Source: Diphasiastrum complanatum (Eukaryota; Streptophyta; Lycopodiopsida; Lycopodiales; Lycopodiaceae). From it: DNA of 64,000 bases. A model generated the notes under the pieces. It made no database searches. It was not told where the DNA came from and was given only the letters and a program-made list of their open reading frames with translations. Position 1 is the first letter of the stretch. Each line of letters begins with the position of its first letter. Of this stretch, positions 23,691-34,030 are shown piece by piece. Location of the stretch: the NCBI GenBank assembly GCA_029204225.1, contig CM055103.1, positions 20,770,709 to 20,834,708 on the forward strand. Reading direction: 5' to 3'. The translations under genes and the position numbers were made by a program.

Positions 23691-24308
23691 CAAGCACTCC
23701 ATTTGCTACTTATTAAGAATCAAGATTGTTTTGCATGGACTTATCAAGATTTGAAGGGTATTCTGACATCAGTCATTGAACATACCATACCTTTAGTACC
23801 TGATGCAATACCAAAGGTTACAAAGTTCTATCGCTGTAATCCTAATGTGGCAGATCTGATAAAGAAAGAACTTTAGAGATTGCTTGATGCCGATTTCATT
23901 TATGAGATCGAGCATACCGAATGGATTTCACCGATTGTCATTGTTCCTAAGAAAAATGGGACATTTCGAATCTGTGTGAATCTCAAAGCATTGAATAAAG
24001 TGACATGGAAGGATCACTTTCCATTACCTTTTACTGAAAGCATTTTGGATCGCCTTGCTGGAGCGGAAGCTTATAATTTCCTGGATGGATTTAATGGCTA
24101 CAACCAGGTTAAGATTGCACCTGCCGATCGTCACAAAACTGCTTTTGCAACAGAATGGGGCACCTATGCTTACAAAGTAATGTCGTTTGGACTCTGTAAT
24201 GCACCAAGTTCATTCCAAAGAGTAATGCAATTTGCCTTTAAAGATTATCAGCAGAAATTCCTTGAAATTTACTTGGACGACTTGGGAGTTCATAGTACAA
24301 ATACATGA
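23691..24308 (+). pseudogene. Gypsy I reverse transcriptase, palm truncated after YLDD
   Basis: NQDCFAWTYQDLKGI leads into PIVIVPKKNGTFRICVN, FPLPFTESILDRLAGA, FLDGFNGYNQVKI, TAFATEWGTYAYKVMSFGL, APSSFQRVMQ and the catalytic IYLDDLGVHS. TAG interrupts at 23874. Immediately after HSTNT the sequence jumps to RNase H with a frame change, so the thumb and connection (about 200 residues in the family) are deleted. The palm has all its Asp residues but cannot make a working enzyme here. Confidence 0.9.
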
Positions 24309-24690
24309 CTATAAGAAGGATTATCCAATACGATTTGCAGGCAGACAGCTTACAGATCCAGAGAAGAATTATTCAACAACAGAACGTGAAGCGCTATCCA
24401 TGATTTTTTCTGTTCGGAAATTTCATCACTATCTCATGGAAACGCACTTTGCATTTTATACGGATCATCAACCGTTACTTTACTTGGTAAATAAGACGTG
24501 TAATACTAGACGTATTGCAAGATGGTTATTATTATTGACTGAATTTGACTTTCGAATTGTGGTCAAAAAGGGGAAGCGACATTATCTAGCCGATCACGTT
24601 TCACGAATTGAATCTGCACCAGTTAATACTGAAGTGGATGATGAACTGCTAGATGCTACGTTGTTTTATGTTGAAGCAGTACCTGAGTGG
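24309..24690 (+). pseudogene. Gypsy I RNase H
   Basis: FAGRQLTDPEKNYSTTEREALSMIFSVRKFHHYL and FYTDHQPLLYLVNK are typical of the gypsy RNase H-like domain (RT_RNaseH). EFDFRIVVKKGKRHYLADHVSRI follows and closes the domain with the D residue of ADHVSR. The first catalytic Asp lies in the segment lost by the deletion. The domain would degrade RNA in RNA-DNA hybrids. Confidence 0.85.
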
Positions 24691-25956
24691 GCGACAGATA
24701 TTGTTGAGTACTTGATGCTAGGACAACCAAATGACTCTTTGACAAAAGTACAGAAAAGACAATTCATTCATAAGGCTCAACCTTATCAATTAATTGTAGT
24801 ACAATTGTATCGTCGTGGATCAGATAATATTTTACAAAGATGTGTTTTACCGCATGAAGTACCAGATCTAATCATGTTTTCACATGATGGCATGGGTGGA
24901 GGACACTTCTCTACAGATATTATTGTTCGCAAACTTCTGCAATCCGGTTGTTGGTGGCCTACGCTTCATAAGGACACAAAAAATTTTATTCAGACATGTG
25001 ATGTCTGCCAGCGAGCACGACGGCCTACTCGACAGAATTATGAACCCTTACATCCGGTATTATCGCAAGCACCATTTGAAAAATGGGGACTGGATTATGT
25101 TGGTCCTATTCATCCCGCTGCTCAAGGATCTCATGCTCGCTACATTATCGTCGCAACTGATTATATGACCAAGTGGGTTGAAGCCAAAGCTGTCAAAGTA
25201 GCTGATGCGAAATCTACAGCTAAGTTTTTATATGAAAATGTTATAGTCAGATTTGGATGTCCGATCGAAATTGTCAGTGATCGGGGTACACACTTTGTTA
25301 ATCCAACAATAAAGTGTTTACTGGAAGATTTTTTTGTTATACACAGATTTAGTACTCCCTAGTATCCCAGAGGGAATGGCCAAGCTGAATCTTCCAATAA
25401 GATTCTCTGCACCATTATGACAAAGATAGTTGAAGCGAGTCGGTCTGATTGGGAACATAAACTATATGCAGCATTATAGGCATTCAGAACCGCTTACAAA
25501 AATAGTACAAATCAAACACCTTTTCAACTGGTTTATGGTCAAGATGTTGTTATGCCAATTGAATTTTTAATCCCATCTTTACGCATAGCAGCAACGAAAT
25601 GATTAAATGATGATCAGTCTTTACAACTTCGCCATGATGCGTTGCACAAATTATGTGAAACTCGATTGATGGCAGTTCATGCCTTAGCAGTAGAGAAAGC
25701 CTGCCGCAAGGCATGGCACGATCGGTGATTGCATAAGAAAGATCTGGAAGCAGGAGATCTTGCATTGATGTACAAAACCAAGCTGATCAAGGGCAAGTTG
25801 AAGTTTACTAGGGAAGGCCCGTATAAAGTGAAGGAAATCCTGAACTATGGCGCAGTAATTCTTGAGCACTTGGATGGGAAACGATTTGATACTCCGGTAA
25901 ATGGCAGCCGATTACGCAAGTTTCGGCAGCCTGCTCTGCCAGTTCCGCAAGCGTGA
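24691..25956 (+). pseudogene. Gypsy I integrase
   Basis: The HHCC finger shows GMGGGHFSTD and CDVCQRARRP. The core shows KWGLDYVGPI (first Asp), IVSDRGTHFVN (second Asp) and YPRGNGQAESSNK (Glu). The C-terminal part has GDLALMYKTKLIKGKLKFTREGPY, the family's SH3-like tail, with no chromodomain after it. Stops at 25360 and 25477 (TAG) and 25600 and 25726 (TGA) fall in one frame and fit C-to-T or G-to-A transitions. It ends PQA* at 25956. Integrase inserts the cDNA in the nucleus. Confidence 0.9.
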
Positions 25957-26777
25957 TCTCAATATATTTTTTCATTATATTTGTTTTCAATTTTTTGTTT
26001 TCAGTATATAATTTGTTGATTTTTTTTTTGGAAAAAGACAGTTGAAATAAAAAATAGAAGAAAGAAAGAAAAAATAAGAAAAGACTGATAAGCAAAAGTT
26101 AGGAAGTCATCAGCATAAGAAAACGGAAGCACAATATTTTTATGGAAAATGAACCACTATTTTGGGTCGATTTGGCCAATACAGTATCAGAAACCTTTGC
26201 TAAGCTTTTAGACTGTACATCCACCCTTGATTTGTCTAAATTGAGGTGGGCAAAGGATTCTGACAAGAGAAAATTCAATTTTTGAGTCAGGCGAATGTTC
26301 AGTGATATGCCATTTTGGGAACCTTCGCAGAGAATCATAACGTCATTATGAACCTTTGCCAACCTGCTAGATGATCTTAAAATGTCAAAATTAGGTTGTC
26401 CATAGGTTCAGATTGTGGAAAAAAGCATTTATGACAGTACCTGGATGAAGAACCCTCCTGGGCTAAGGTTCATCCTTCATCAGCCCTAAAAAATGTTCGC
26501 CTGATAGGTTCAGATCCCTAGAAACCTTCGCCGAGACTTTATAGCCTATTTTTACAGTACTATACATGCCTGCAAATTTTTGTTCAGAACTAATCAGCCC
26601 AACTACTATTCAGTGTAATGAACCCACCAAATTCACCTATAAGTTGGTTGAATTCGATTCATTCCTCACTTGTGCTAGGGAAGCTCTTGCGAATTTTTCT
26701 TGCGACCAAAGCCTTCCAAATTTCTTGCATTGCCTTCTGATACATTCTCACGTGGTTATAATTCCTTTCTGATCATC
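25957..26777 (+). other. Gypsy I spacer between pol and the extra ORF
   Basis: Non-coding. It holds AACCTTCGCA (26320), AACCTTTGCC (26351) and AACCTTCGCC (26523), mirroring the leader. It could carry a promoter or splice acceptor for the downstream ORF, or be a relocated piece of leader. Confidence 0.55.
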
Positions 26778-28142
26778 ATGTCTTCTACCGATGCTTCCCA
26801 GTCTCCGCGCTATACTATCCACAAACACTTTGATCAGCCAAAAAATTGTCCAGCTGGATCGATAGGTGAAGATAGCCAAGCAACATGCAGAAAAGGCTAA
26901 AAGTGAAAAGACATTGGCCCAGCAACAAGCTGATCGCTTGGAAACCTACATCAGCTTCCTGCAAAATGCCCTGACAACCGCACAGGATCAGGTAGATAAG
27001 ACAATGCAAGATGCCAAGCAACAGGTGCAGCTGCTGAAGGGGCAATTACAAATGGCCGAACAAGATCGCACACAGCTCCAAGGTGAATTGGATGCGACCA
27101 TCCTTGAGCATGTTTGCAAACACAAATACCCGATCATCCAGTCACACCGACAAAGATTGCATATTTGTTCAAGAAAGTAGAAACATACAAAGTGGCCCTT
27201 CAGGGATTCCAAAGCCGCTTTGATAGGTTCAAAGGAGCAGCTTCAACCGAGTTGGAAAAGGCAAAAGAGACCATCAACGTCTATGAAAAAGCCGCCGCTC
27301 AAGTGTTGGAAGCCGGACCACAAATCCCCGTCCCGGTCATGTCGCAATTCTTCCCTTCGCGCCAATAAGCTGTACAGATGGATACAAGGGTTGATTTGAG
27401 CATGGACCAAGGGGGAGCTCCAAATCTAGCAGATCAATCTTTAACTATACCGATAGTACAAGCGGGTCCATCCTCATCAAGGACAAGCCATTTATTCAGA
27501 AGGCCCATCAGCGTCGAGAACCAGATCCAGACCTTCTTAAAGCAGCATCCACATGATTCCTCACGTGGTGGATGGGTTCTCAAATTTAAGACCTCCGAGA
27601 TCGAGGCCGACAAAGAATTGGACAAAATACTTGCACTGGGAGAGCAGCCGTCATGGAGAATCACGGTTTTTGAGAAAACTCCGGAATCAATTAGGAGTTA
27701 CATCGCCAGCCCTCGCCAGTTGCGGGTAGATCCTTATTACGTGCCAATGCCGCGAATACAAAAATGGAAAGATTTGGGATTGGCTATGGATAAAATCACC
27801 ATCCATACGTCCAATTGGCCAATCATCCACTAGCCTTACAGCTGAAATATTTCAGTGGATTTCCACTGGGCCTTACAAGCATATCAGAAAGAGTATGTCC
27901 ACTCTCCGGATCCAACGGTGCGACAATCGACAATGTTTGCAAAAGATCTAGCTCTGTTGGCATCAGTGGCAACCAAATGGGATGATTGTCTTCCTACCCT
28001 GGCATTTGATCCAAATAAGCCGATGACCTCAGAGCAAATCAAAGATCAGTTGCCGATTGCTCGACTGTATTTCCGTGCGACTATGATGGGAGGCTCTTGG
28101 GACGCGAAGCCAATAAAAGTCCCCAATAACTGCATATTGTAG
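26778..28142 (+). pseudogene. Gypsy I extra ORF after pol: coiled-coil protein of unknown function
   Basis: From ATG 26778 (MSSTDASQSPRYTI) a protein-like sequence runs about 450 codons to the 3' LTR. It consists of a long Gln/Lys/Glu coiled coil (about 26830-27110), a second helical stretch (27170-27330), a Pro/Ser linker, then a globular part with PISVENQIQTFLKQHP, GGWVLKFKTSEIEADKELD, YYVPMPRIQKWKDLGLAMD, DFHWALQAYQKEY and ARLYFRATMMGGSWDAKPI. It has two frame changes (near 26830 and 27110) and stops at 26863, 27366, 27831 and 27843, all fitting transitions. I see no signal peptide or membrane segment, so an envelope protein is not supported. I do not recognise the fold. Confidence 0.75.
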
Positions 28143-28164
28143 GTGTCGTGGGACCGCCACCAGT

Positions 28165-28178
28165 TTGGCGGGGGATAC
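28165..28178 (+). promoter_or_regulatory. Gypsy I polypurine tract
   Basis: TTGGCGGGGGATAC lies directly before TGTTGGAGGG at 28179. It is the likely plus-strand primer site and defines the start of the 3' LTR. Confidence 0.7.
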
Positions 28179-28950
28179 TGTTGGAGGGTTTGCGGATCCC
28201 AAGGCAACCCTAACCCTAGTTGATAAGTGAGAGGGATTTGGCACCCTGTGTGTGTAAGTCCAACCCGATGATCACATTGTTATTTGATTAATTAGAATGT
28301 TAATAAAAGGACTTTAGTCCTTTTTGCGGGACTTTTAATGTCGCAGGGCCTAAATGTCAAGTTTGTGAATAAAGTTGGGTTTCCCTCCAATTTTGATGGT
28401 TCCTACACTTTTTTAAATTTGAATAAAAAGAGAGGCAAGACTGGACCAATAGGATTCAGAGGCCAGGGTCCTCCTCTCTACTATAAAAAGGGACCAACTC
28501 AAATTGCTCCTCATGTTCATTTTTTCATTTCAATAAAGCAAATTAGTTCTCTTTAGAAATGGATTGATGAATGTCCTTGCTTTTCCTCTCTTTTCTTCCA
28601 TTTCTCATGCTTTCTTTGGATTTTGCTAATTGTTGGATCTGATCATTATTGGGATTGCTATTTCTTATGCTTTTTGTGAGAGAGAAAGGGAGAGAGAGAA
28701 GAGTAAGCTTCTATCATTGTTGTGGATTTAGGGTTAATGGAAGTAGGGTTAATGGAAGTAGGGTTAATGGATGTAGTGTTAATGCTTAGTGTTAATGGAT
28801 GTAGTGTTAGATCCTCCATTCATGTTGAAATCTGAACTATACTATCGCTCTCATGGGAACGAACCTCCGCGTGACAACTAACTCCGTCTCTTTGATGCTA
28901 GATTGACTAGATCTTGGATTCAGGTTAGGCAAGGAGAGAAACCCACTACA
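28179..28950 (+). repeat. Gypsy I 3' LTR (772 bp)
   Basis: It starts TGTTGGAGGG after the polypurine tract and ends CACTACA. It aligns with 18612-19259 over its last 660 bases, with about 26 substitutions by eye and an extra GTTAATGGAAGTAGG unit near 28735-28765. TATAAAA is at 28482. Copia II resumes at 28951 in mid-RT. Confidence 0.88.
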
Positions 28951-29650
28951 CCGTTCTGCTTCATCTCTGGGACATTCTTCATTTGTCAGCACTATGCCAG
29001 GGACCATTGGAGTATTTACTCCCTTGCAATCTACCATGTCGAAGTCATCAATGATCTTCTGAATGTATCTTGATTGGTGTAGATACAATCTCCCAGCTTG
29101 AAGATCTTTGTCAATTTGTAAACCCAGGTAGCATTTTGCTTCCCCCATATCCGATATTTTGAAAATATTTGTCTTCACCTGCTCAATCAGATTGTCACTC
29201 CATGACAGGATCAGAGTGTCATCTACATAGACACCGACTATGATGATCTCTCCATTTATGACTTCCACATAAATGTTGTAGTCAGCCATTAAAGGCTGGA
29301 AGCCCAATGACCTTAATGCATGATCCTTCTTCTTGTACCACTGCCTGGCAGACTGTTTTAGTCCATAGATGCTTCTATGCATTCTGTATCCATAGTCAGC
29401 AAGTGACTTGCAGGAAAAACCTACTGGTTGGTCTATGTAGACCTCTCCTTTTAGCTCCCCATGCAAGAAGGCTATCTTCTCATCTACAATGTGGATCTTC
29501 AGATCATAGGCAACTGCGTATGCATATAATATGCGTAGAGACGTGTGCTTCACAATAGGAGAGAATGTCTGTATAATCAATGCCATACCTATGTGAGAAG
29601 CCCTTTGCAACTAGCCTGGCTTTGTATCTCAGAACATTAAGTCTGGTCCA
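28951..29650 (-). pseudogene. Copia II reverse transcriptase
   Basis: The frame reads TFSPIVKHTSLRILYA, then DEKIAFLHGELKGEVYIDQP, RSIYGLKQSARQWYKK, GVYVDDTLILSWSDN (catalytic box), CYLGLQIDKD, SRYIQKIIDDF and TPMVPGIVL, ending EECPRDEAER at the Gypsy I LTR. The residue in VxxAFL is intact, but the usual Asp of 'VKTAFLHG' reads DEKIAFLHG. Residues past the junction are LTR-encoded. RT copies the RNA genome. The C-terminal thumb and RNase H are absent. Confidence 0.9.
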
Positions 29651-30085
29651 TACTTGTGCTTGTAGACCCACTTACATTTGACAGTCTTTCTGTTGCCTAG
29701 TAGTGGCTAGAGATTCCATACCTTGTTTTGCTTCATGGAGGTCATTTCCTCTTCCATGGCCTTGATCCACTTGTCCTTGTCATGACAGTTGATGGCTTCT
29801 TCATAAGTTTGTAGTTCACTGTTGAATCCACAGAATTCTTCTTGAGCAGAAGATGAGCTGTCAAGTATATATATGACTGGTGCTCTTCTTTGTTTATAAT
29901 ACGGCCTCAACAACTGCTTTGCCTTTGTCTTGCTTGCTGATATCGGGACCTTGATGTATCGTCGGTGTAATGGGTACTCCTGATATGTCGGTCTGCTCGT
30001 CGTCCGAACTATCATTCAGTTCAGCTGAAATTTGAGTATCTTCATCTGGATGCTCAAGGTCTACTCCCTCTGTTGATGTGGGTAG
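29651..30085 (-). pseudogene. Copia II RT start and integrase-RT linker
   Basis: KDKWIKAMEEEMTSMKQNKVWNL is the standard opening of copia RT, preceded by an acidic linker (DLEHPDEDTQISAELNDSSDDEQ). Several frame changes separate it from the RT frame on its left, around 29610-29710. Confidence 0.8.
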
Positions 30086-30370
30086 GTCAGTTAAGAAAAC
30101 ACAGTTTAAACACCCAAACAGATCAATCACCACAGCACAATGTCAAGTGCAACAAGACAAGACAACATAATTGCTCTCCACAAACTGTTTATTCAACTGA
30201 TAAGTAAGTACAAAGATAAGTTGCTTAAAGGCACTCAAAGGGCTCGTAAAAGAAAGATGGCCTGATAACTCTAGAACTAAGCACACGTGGTGCCGTCGAA
30301 ATAAGAAAGCACTGTATAAGTCGATCATTGCTATTTTAACTAGGTCGTAGTACTGTCTGTTGAGAACTCC
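30086..30370. other. Non-homologous segment inside Copia II
   Basis: About 285 bases break the integrase tail-linker homology between VGYD...DLISHGVLN on the right and the acidic linker on the left. They have no coding similarity and contain GCACACGTGGTGCC (near 30275). They could be a small insertion, but no target duplication was confirmed. Confidence 0.4.
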
Positions 30371-31190
30371 ATGACTGATTAGATCTTCTTCAGCCATCAT
30401 TCTTGTTTCGTCAAATTTGACATCTCTGACAGTCTTCACTTCATTGATTTCAGGCATGTATACTCTACAGTATGCAGAGTGTATATCATAGCCAACCAAA
30501 AACTCTTGCTCCACCTTTTCGTCCAGTTTCTTTCTCTTCTCGTCAAGTATGTGTGCATATGCTACACATTCAAAGATCCGAACATGAGCTGGATTGGGCT
30601 TGCTTCTCCACCATACCTCATGTGGGGTAGTGTGAGCAACGCTTGATTTGCCTGTCCTGTTCTGCAGGTAGGCGGCTGTAGCTACTGCCTCAGCCCATAG
30701 TGATCTTGATGCCTTCGAGTAGGCAAACATAGATCTTGCAGCTGCCATGAGAATTCTATTCTTCCTCTCTGCTACACCATTATGTTGTGGTGTATAGGCT
30801 GTTGTCTTCTTGTGGAGAATGCCTCCACTTTTACAGAAGTCGATAAATCGGTATAATGTATTCTCCTCCCCTGTTAGTCCTAATCTACTTGACTTTCTTT
30901 TCGGTCCACTTCTCAGCCCAGTTTACATATTCCGTAAACTTATCAAGAGCTTCAGATTTGTTGTGGAGGAAGTAGACAACAACAAACTTACTGTAATCAT
31001 CAATAAAAGTGATATAGTATCTTGATCCCCCGACAGATAGTACATCAAAGGGTCTGTAGATGTCTGAGTGTATCAGCTTTAGAAGTTTTGTCACTCTAAA
31101 GGAATCCTTCGTGAAAGTTTTACATGACATCTTCCCTTTGTTGCATGCATCACATGGTGTCAGGTTTGCATCCTTGATGTTCACTTTTGT
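30371..31190 (-). pseudogene. Copia II integrase
   Basis: CDACNKGKMSCKTF gives the C-x2-C of the zinc domain. LIHSDIYRPFDV, TFIDDYSKFVVVYFL and then, past a frame change near 30890, the NGVAERKNR block and ARSMFAYSKASRSLWAEAV follow. RIFECVAYAHILDEKRKKLD and FLVGYD close the C-terminal region. The DNGGE block around the second Asp is poorly preserved near 30870-30900. Integrase would insert cDNA. Confidence 0.85.
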
Positions 31191-31540
31191 GAATGCATTG
31201 TTCTAGTTTGCTTTGTATAGCGCTCATGGGTTCATGTGGCATAGTCTCTTGTGCCACAGAACGCTGTAGACTCACGGACTTGATGAGCTTGATCTGTCGG
31301 TAGGCGTACCTTCAAGTGATACAAATTTCCTCTTCGTCTGCCTTGTGTGATGAGTGTACTGGAGCTGGCATCAATCACATTGCATGTTTGATCTGTGAAT
31401 GCCACACACATGCCTGCATCTGCCATTCTAGCAACTAATAGCAGATTTTTCTATAGTGTCGGTACATACAGGATGTCATCCAGTCTTCTGTCTCTGCAAT
31501 TGGTGCTCAGCCAAAGTGCTCCAGTGCCACTTACTTCATG
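31191..31540 (-). pseudogene. Copia II GAG-pre-integrase segment
   Basis: Pieces such as MADAGMCVAFTDQTCNVIDA and TQGRRRGNLYHLKVRL match the block between protease and integrase. The frame changes several times and the WHxRxGH motif is decayed. Confidence 0.7.
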
Positions 31541-31960
31541 TCACGATCCATCTCCTAGAACGATATATCTGGAGGAGTCGGTTTGTTGAAAGTCGACGAT
31601 CATCTGCCTTGTTGTCACAAAGTGTGACGTGGCCCCTGAGTCAAGAACTACGTCTTGAACATCAGATGTGGATGTTGCACATATATCAATGCACAAATAA
31701 GTAGTAAGATTTCTGCTAGTCAGCCATCTTTGAGGATCCAGGTCCTCCACATATGATGTGTTGTTTGTGCTCTCCTTCTTGCTCTGTGTCTTCTTGTTCC
31801 TTGGATTGTTGTAGCAATCCACGGCTGCATGACCTTTCTTATGACAATGTATACGCTCAATCTTTGAATTCAACCAACATCTATCCACTGTGTGGCCGTC
31901 ATGTCTGCATCTCATGTCTTCTTGTCATTGCCTTGCTACCTATTCCTTCCTTTTGATCTG
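31541..31960 (-). pseudogene. Copia II gag zinc knuckles and protease
   Basis: MRCRHDGHTVDRCW and RIHCHKKGHAAVDC are two CCHC knuckles, each missing its first Cys or reading it in another frame. DVVLDSGATSHFVTTRQM and YIVLGDGS are the protease active-site loop and its following strand. The knuckles bind RNA and the protease matures the polyprotein. Two tandem knuckles also occur in Copia VI. Confidence 0.85.
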
Positions 31961-32678
31961 CTTTCTTGGGTTTTCTACTTCTGCTAGTTTTGATCTGTTC
32001 TCTTTGTCAACTCCCTCTTAGATTGAGCCTTCTTCTTCGATTGGTCTTTTTAGCTGTAGAGAGCTTGATCAGACTTGTTCTTGTCGTTGTAGTGCTCTCT
32101 GGCTTCAACTTCTTCTTTGATGTCAATGACTGCCTTGTCGAAGGTCATAGTAGGATCTTTAGCCAACGATGTCCAGGTTGTCTGGAACGATCATGGTAAG
32201 GAGCATAGCAGGTAACTGAGCTACTTCTCTTGTGAGACTGCATGTTCTGCCCCAACGTTGTGTAGCAATAGGAAGAGGTTCTTCATCTTCCTAATGAAGC
32301 TAGTTAGATCTTTGTCATTTTATCTTAGATAGGTAAGCTGATCTTCTAGCTGCATTATTTGATTTCGTGACTTGGTCTGAAATCTGCTGATGAGTGTATC
32401 CCACATCTCTCTAGCATTGGAGATTGATGCAAGGTCAAGGGTAATGTTGTCTTCGATGGAAGATGAGAGATGACTGCTACTACTTTGCTGTTCTTCTCTT
32501 TTCACTCCTGAAGATCTTTGTCTGTGCTGGCTAGCATCTCTTCGGTGCCATCCATCCAGGGCCATAATGCTTCTCCTCTTAGGATTAGCGATGTCTTTAC
32601 TTTCCAAGCAAGAAAGTTTGACCCGTCCGCTTCAAGTACTATGCATATCTTAGATTGAATGTTGTGAATGGAAGCCAT
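31961..32678 (-). pseudogene. Copia II gag
   Basis: ATG at 32678-32676 opens MASIHNIQSKI. LEADGSNFLAWKVKTSLIL and WPWMDGTEEM follow, then, after a stop, MWDTLISRFQTKSRNQIMQLEDQL and further pieces around 32010-32300. This is the copia gag capsid domain with a Trp-rich N terminus. Stops and frame changes occur near 32500 and 32320. The start follows the PBS by only about 33 bases. Confidence 0.8.
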
Positions 32679-32710
32679 AGTCTCAGTGACAAGGCTTTGA
32701 TTAAGCCTTA

Positions 32711-32724
32711 TGGCTCTGATACCA
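32711..32724 (-). promoter_or_regulatory. Copia II primer-binding site
   Basis: The minus strand reads TGGTATCAGAGCCA, a perfect complement to the 3' end of initiator Met-tRNA, one base from the LTR. Confidence 0.92.
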
Positions 32725-32725
32725 C

Positions 32726-33420
32726 TGATGGAAAAACTCTCTCTGAACATCAGACGCTCTAATACCAACTGATGGAATCTAAAGAGAAAAAGGGCCGGCA
32801 GGGTTGAGCAATCGGGTTGCTCTACGACCACTGCTGGAATCCATTCACTTCTCTTGTCTTTGTCGACGAGGATTCCGGTTAAGCTCAGATGGAACCGATC
32901 TGTCGAATAAGGCTACTACTGCCTCAACCTGCAATCAATCATTCTCCGACTAGTAGATATCTACTGCTAATCCGATTATAAGTTTGTGAACAACAGATAA
33001 TGTATTAATGACAGCGGAAATGTATCTATTGATAAAATTGAACAAGCATCACAACATTCACAGATTACACATTGAGCAAAAAGGATATACTCGTCTATAT
33101 TATTTGAATCGAGTGTATATTGAAATTCTTTCTTGAGCGCTGTCTGTTTTTCGGATCAGCACATCGACATGAGAGAGTGTTTTCTTCTCACGAAAGGAAC
33201 TAGCTACTACTCGATCTATATTTCTTCCTTAATACGTGCCTCACTGAGTGCTGCGTTTAGAATACTTTGTATATATCTTAATGTCTTTGGTTCTGATCCA
33301 ATTCATATATCATGCTAGATTAGATTACAAGACTGATTAGCTAAGTTTAAGCAAAACATCTGTTTAAGTGTGTTTTCATTGACGCTGCATGGTGGCAGTG
33401 GATCGTGGTAATTTGAAAAC
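32726..33420 (-). repeat. Copia II 5' LTR (outer end uncertain)
   Basis: The PBS fixes the inner end at 32726 (plus-strand TGATGGAAAAAC). A near copy of the PBS-LTR junction (taccaactgatgg) occurs about 40 bases further on, at 32763, suggesting a small duplication. The outer end is estimated; no second LTR is present. Confidence 0.6.
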
Positions 33421-33600
33421 TTCACCCCCAAGCCGATAGTTCATCCTCACCCTAGAGTGTCGGTTCAACTCGAAGTGCCGACCTTCTGGGTATGTGGTGA
33501 AAGATGCAAAAAATACAAACTGTTCGACAAATAGCTCAAATATGCGGACTGTGCAAAAACTAGTTAAAATATGCAGCAGTCAAAAAGATAAAAAATATTT

Positions 33601-33925
33601 AGTCTCAATTTGATCAAGTTAGAGTATGACTTCAAGATTAGATCCATTTTGGATAGAGTTCATTGTGGACTAATAAAGCTAGTGTGTTTAATCTTGAATA
33701 TTGTTCAAGGTATAAACTTGATTTATATGATTTTTGTGATCATGATGAGGCTTTGGAGTCTCGAATTTTTCAAATTCTTATGCAGTCATCTTCATGCATG
33801 TGGAGTTCTCAAATCCAAGATCAGGATCAGGCACATATCAACATAGTGAAAAATTGGTGGAGATTTTTTCAAAGGCATTTGGAAAAGATTTCTATCAAAG
33901 AGATCTTCTCGTGGATTTGGTAAGC
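33601..33925 (+). pseudogene. Copia 3'-end module upstream of a polypurine tract
   Basis: The plus strand carries NKASVFNLEYC and, in another frame, LVEIFSKAFGKDFY, which resembles the copia RNase H tail (ADIFTKALGKDKF). Its first 140 bases align with the minus-strand module at 61430-61570 (CAAGATTAGATC and later blocks). A polypurine tract and an LTR start follow within 110 bases. I read it as the degenerate end of a copia RNase H plus 3' sequence. Confidence 0.5.
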
Positions 33926-34021
33926 GTGCTACTATGATGGATTCTTTGGATCTTCACTTCAAATACAAAACAAAGAATACACACACAAAGGATCTTCATC
34001 GACATCAGATAGATATAATTT

Positions 34022-34030
34022 AAGGAGGAG
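34022..34030 (+). promoter_or_regulatory. Polypurine tract of a copia 3' end
   Basis: AAGGAGGAG stands immediately before TGTGAAGAATTG, the start of an LTR at 34031. Confidence 0.7.

Larger units (their letters stand above)
18612..28950 (+). mobile_element. Gypsy I, near full-length LTR retrotransposon with extra ORF
   Basis: The order is truncated 5' LTR, tRNA-Asp PBS, 1.2-kb leader, gag with four knuckles, protease, RT, RNase H, integrase, a 0.8-kb spacer, a coiled-coil ORF, polypurine tract, 3' LTR. Integrase after RT is the Ty3/gypsy order. The PBS, the 'CFAWTYQDLKGI' type RT lead-in and the extra ORF suggest the Tat/Athila branch; no chromodomain is visible. The LTRs differ at about 26 of 640 aligned bases by eye, plus indels. 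No target duplication is found, because the left end is cut. Numerous stops make the copy non-autonomous. Confidence 0.9.
28951..33420 (-). mobile_element. Copia II, 3' end cut by Gypsy I
   Basis: From right to left: LTR (from 32726), perfect Met-tRNA PBS (32711-32724), gag, zinc knuckles, protease, integrase, RT up to the residues EECPRDEAER, where Gypsy I begins. RNase H and the 3' LTR are not found on the far side of Gypsy I. The protein family differs from Copia I/III/V: YVDDTLILS, and the protease reads DVVLDSGATSHFV. Confidence 0.88.

Noticed and set aside
20481-25956. Gypsy I in-frame stops as programmed readthrough or RNA editing
   Set aside because: Stops are many, scattered through every domain and fit ordinary C-to-T decay; nuclear elements are not known to be edited this way, and a large deletion already destroys RT.
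26778-28142. Gypsy I extra ORF as an envelope protein
   Set aside because: No signal peptide, membrane span or cleavage site is visible.
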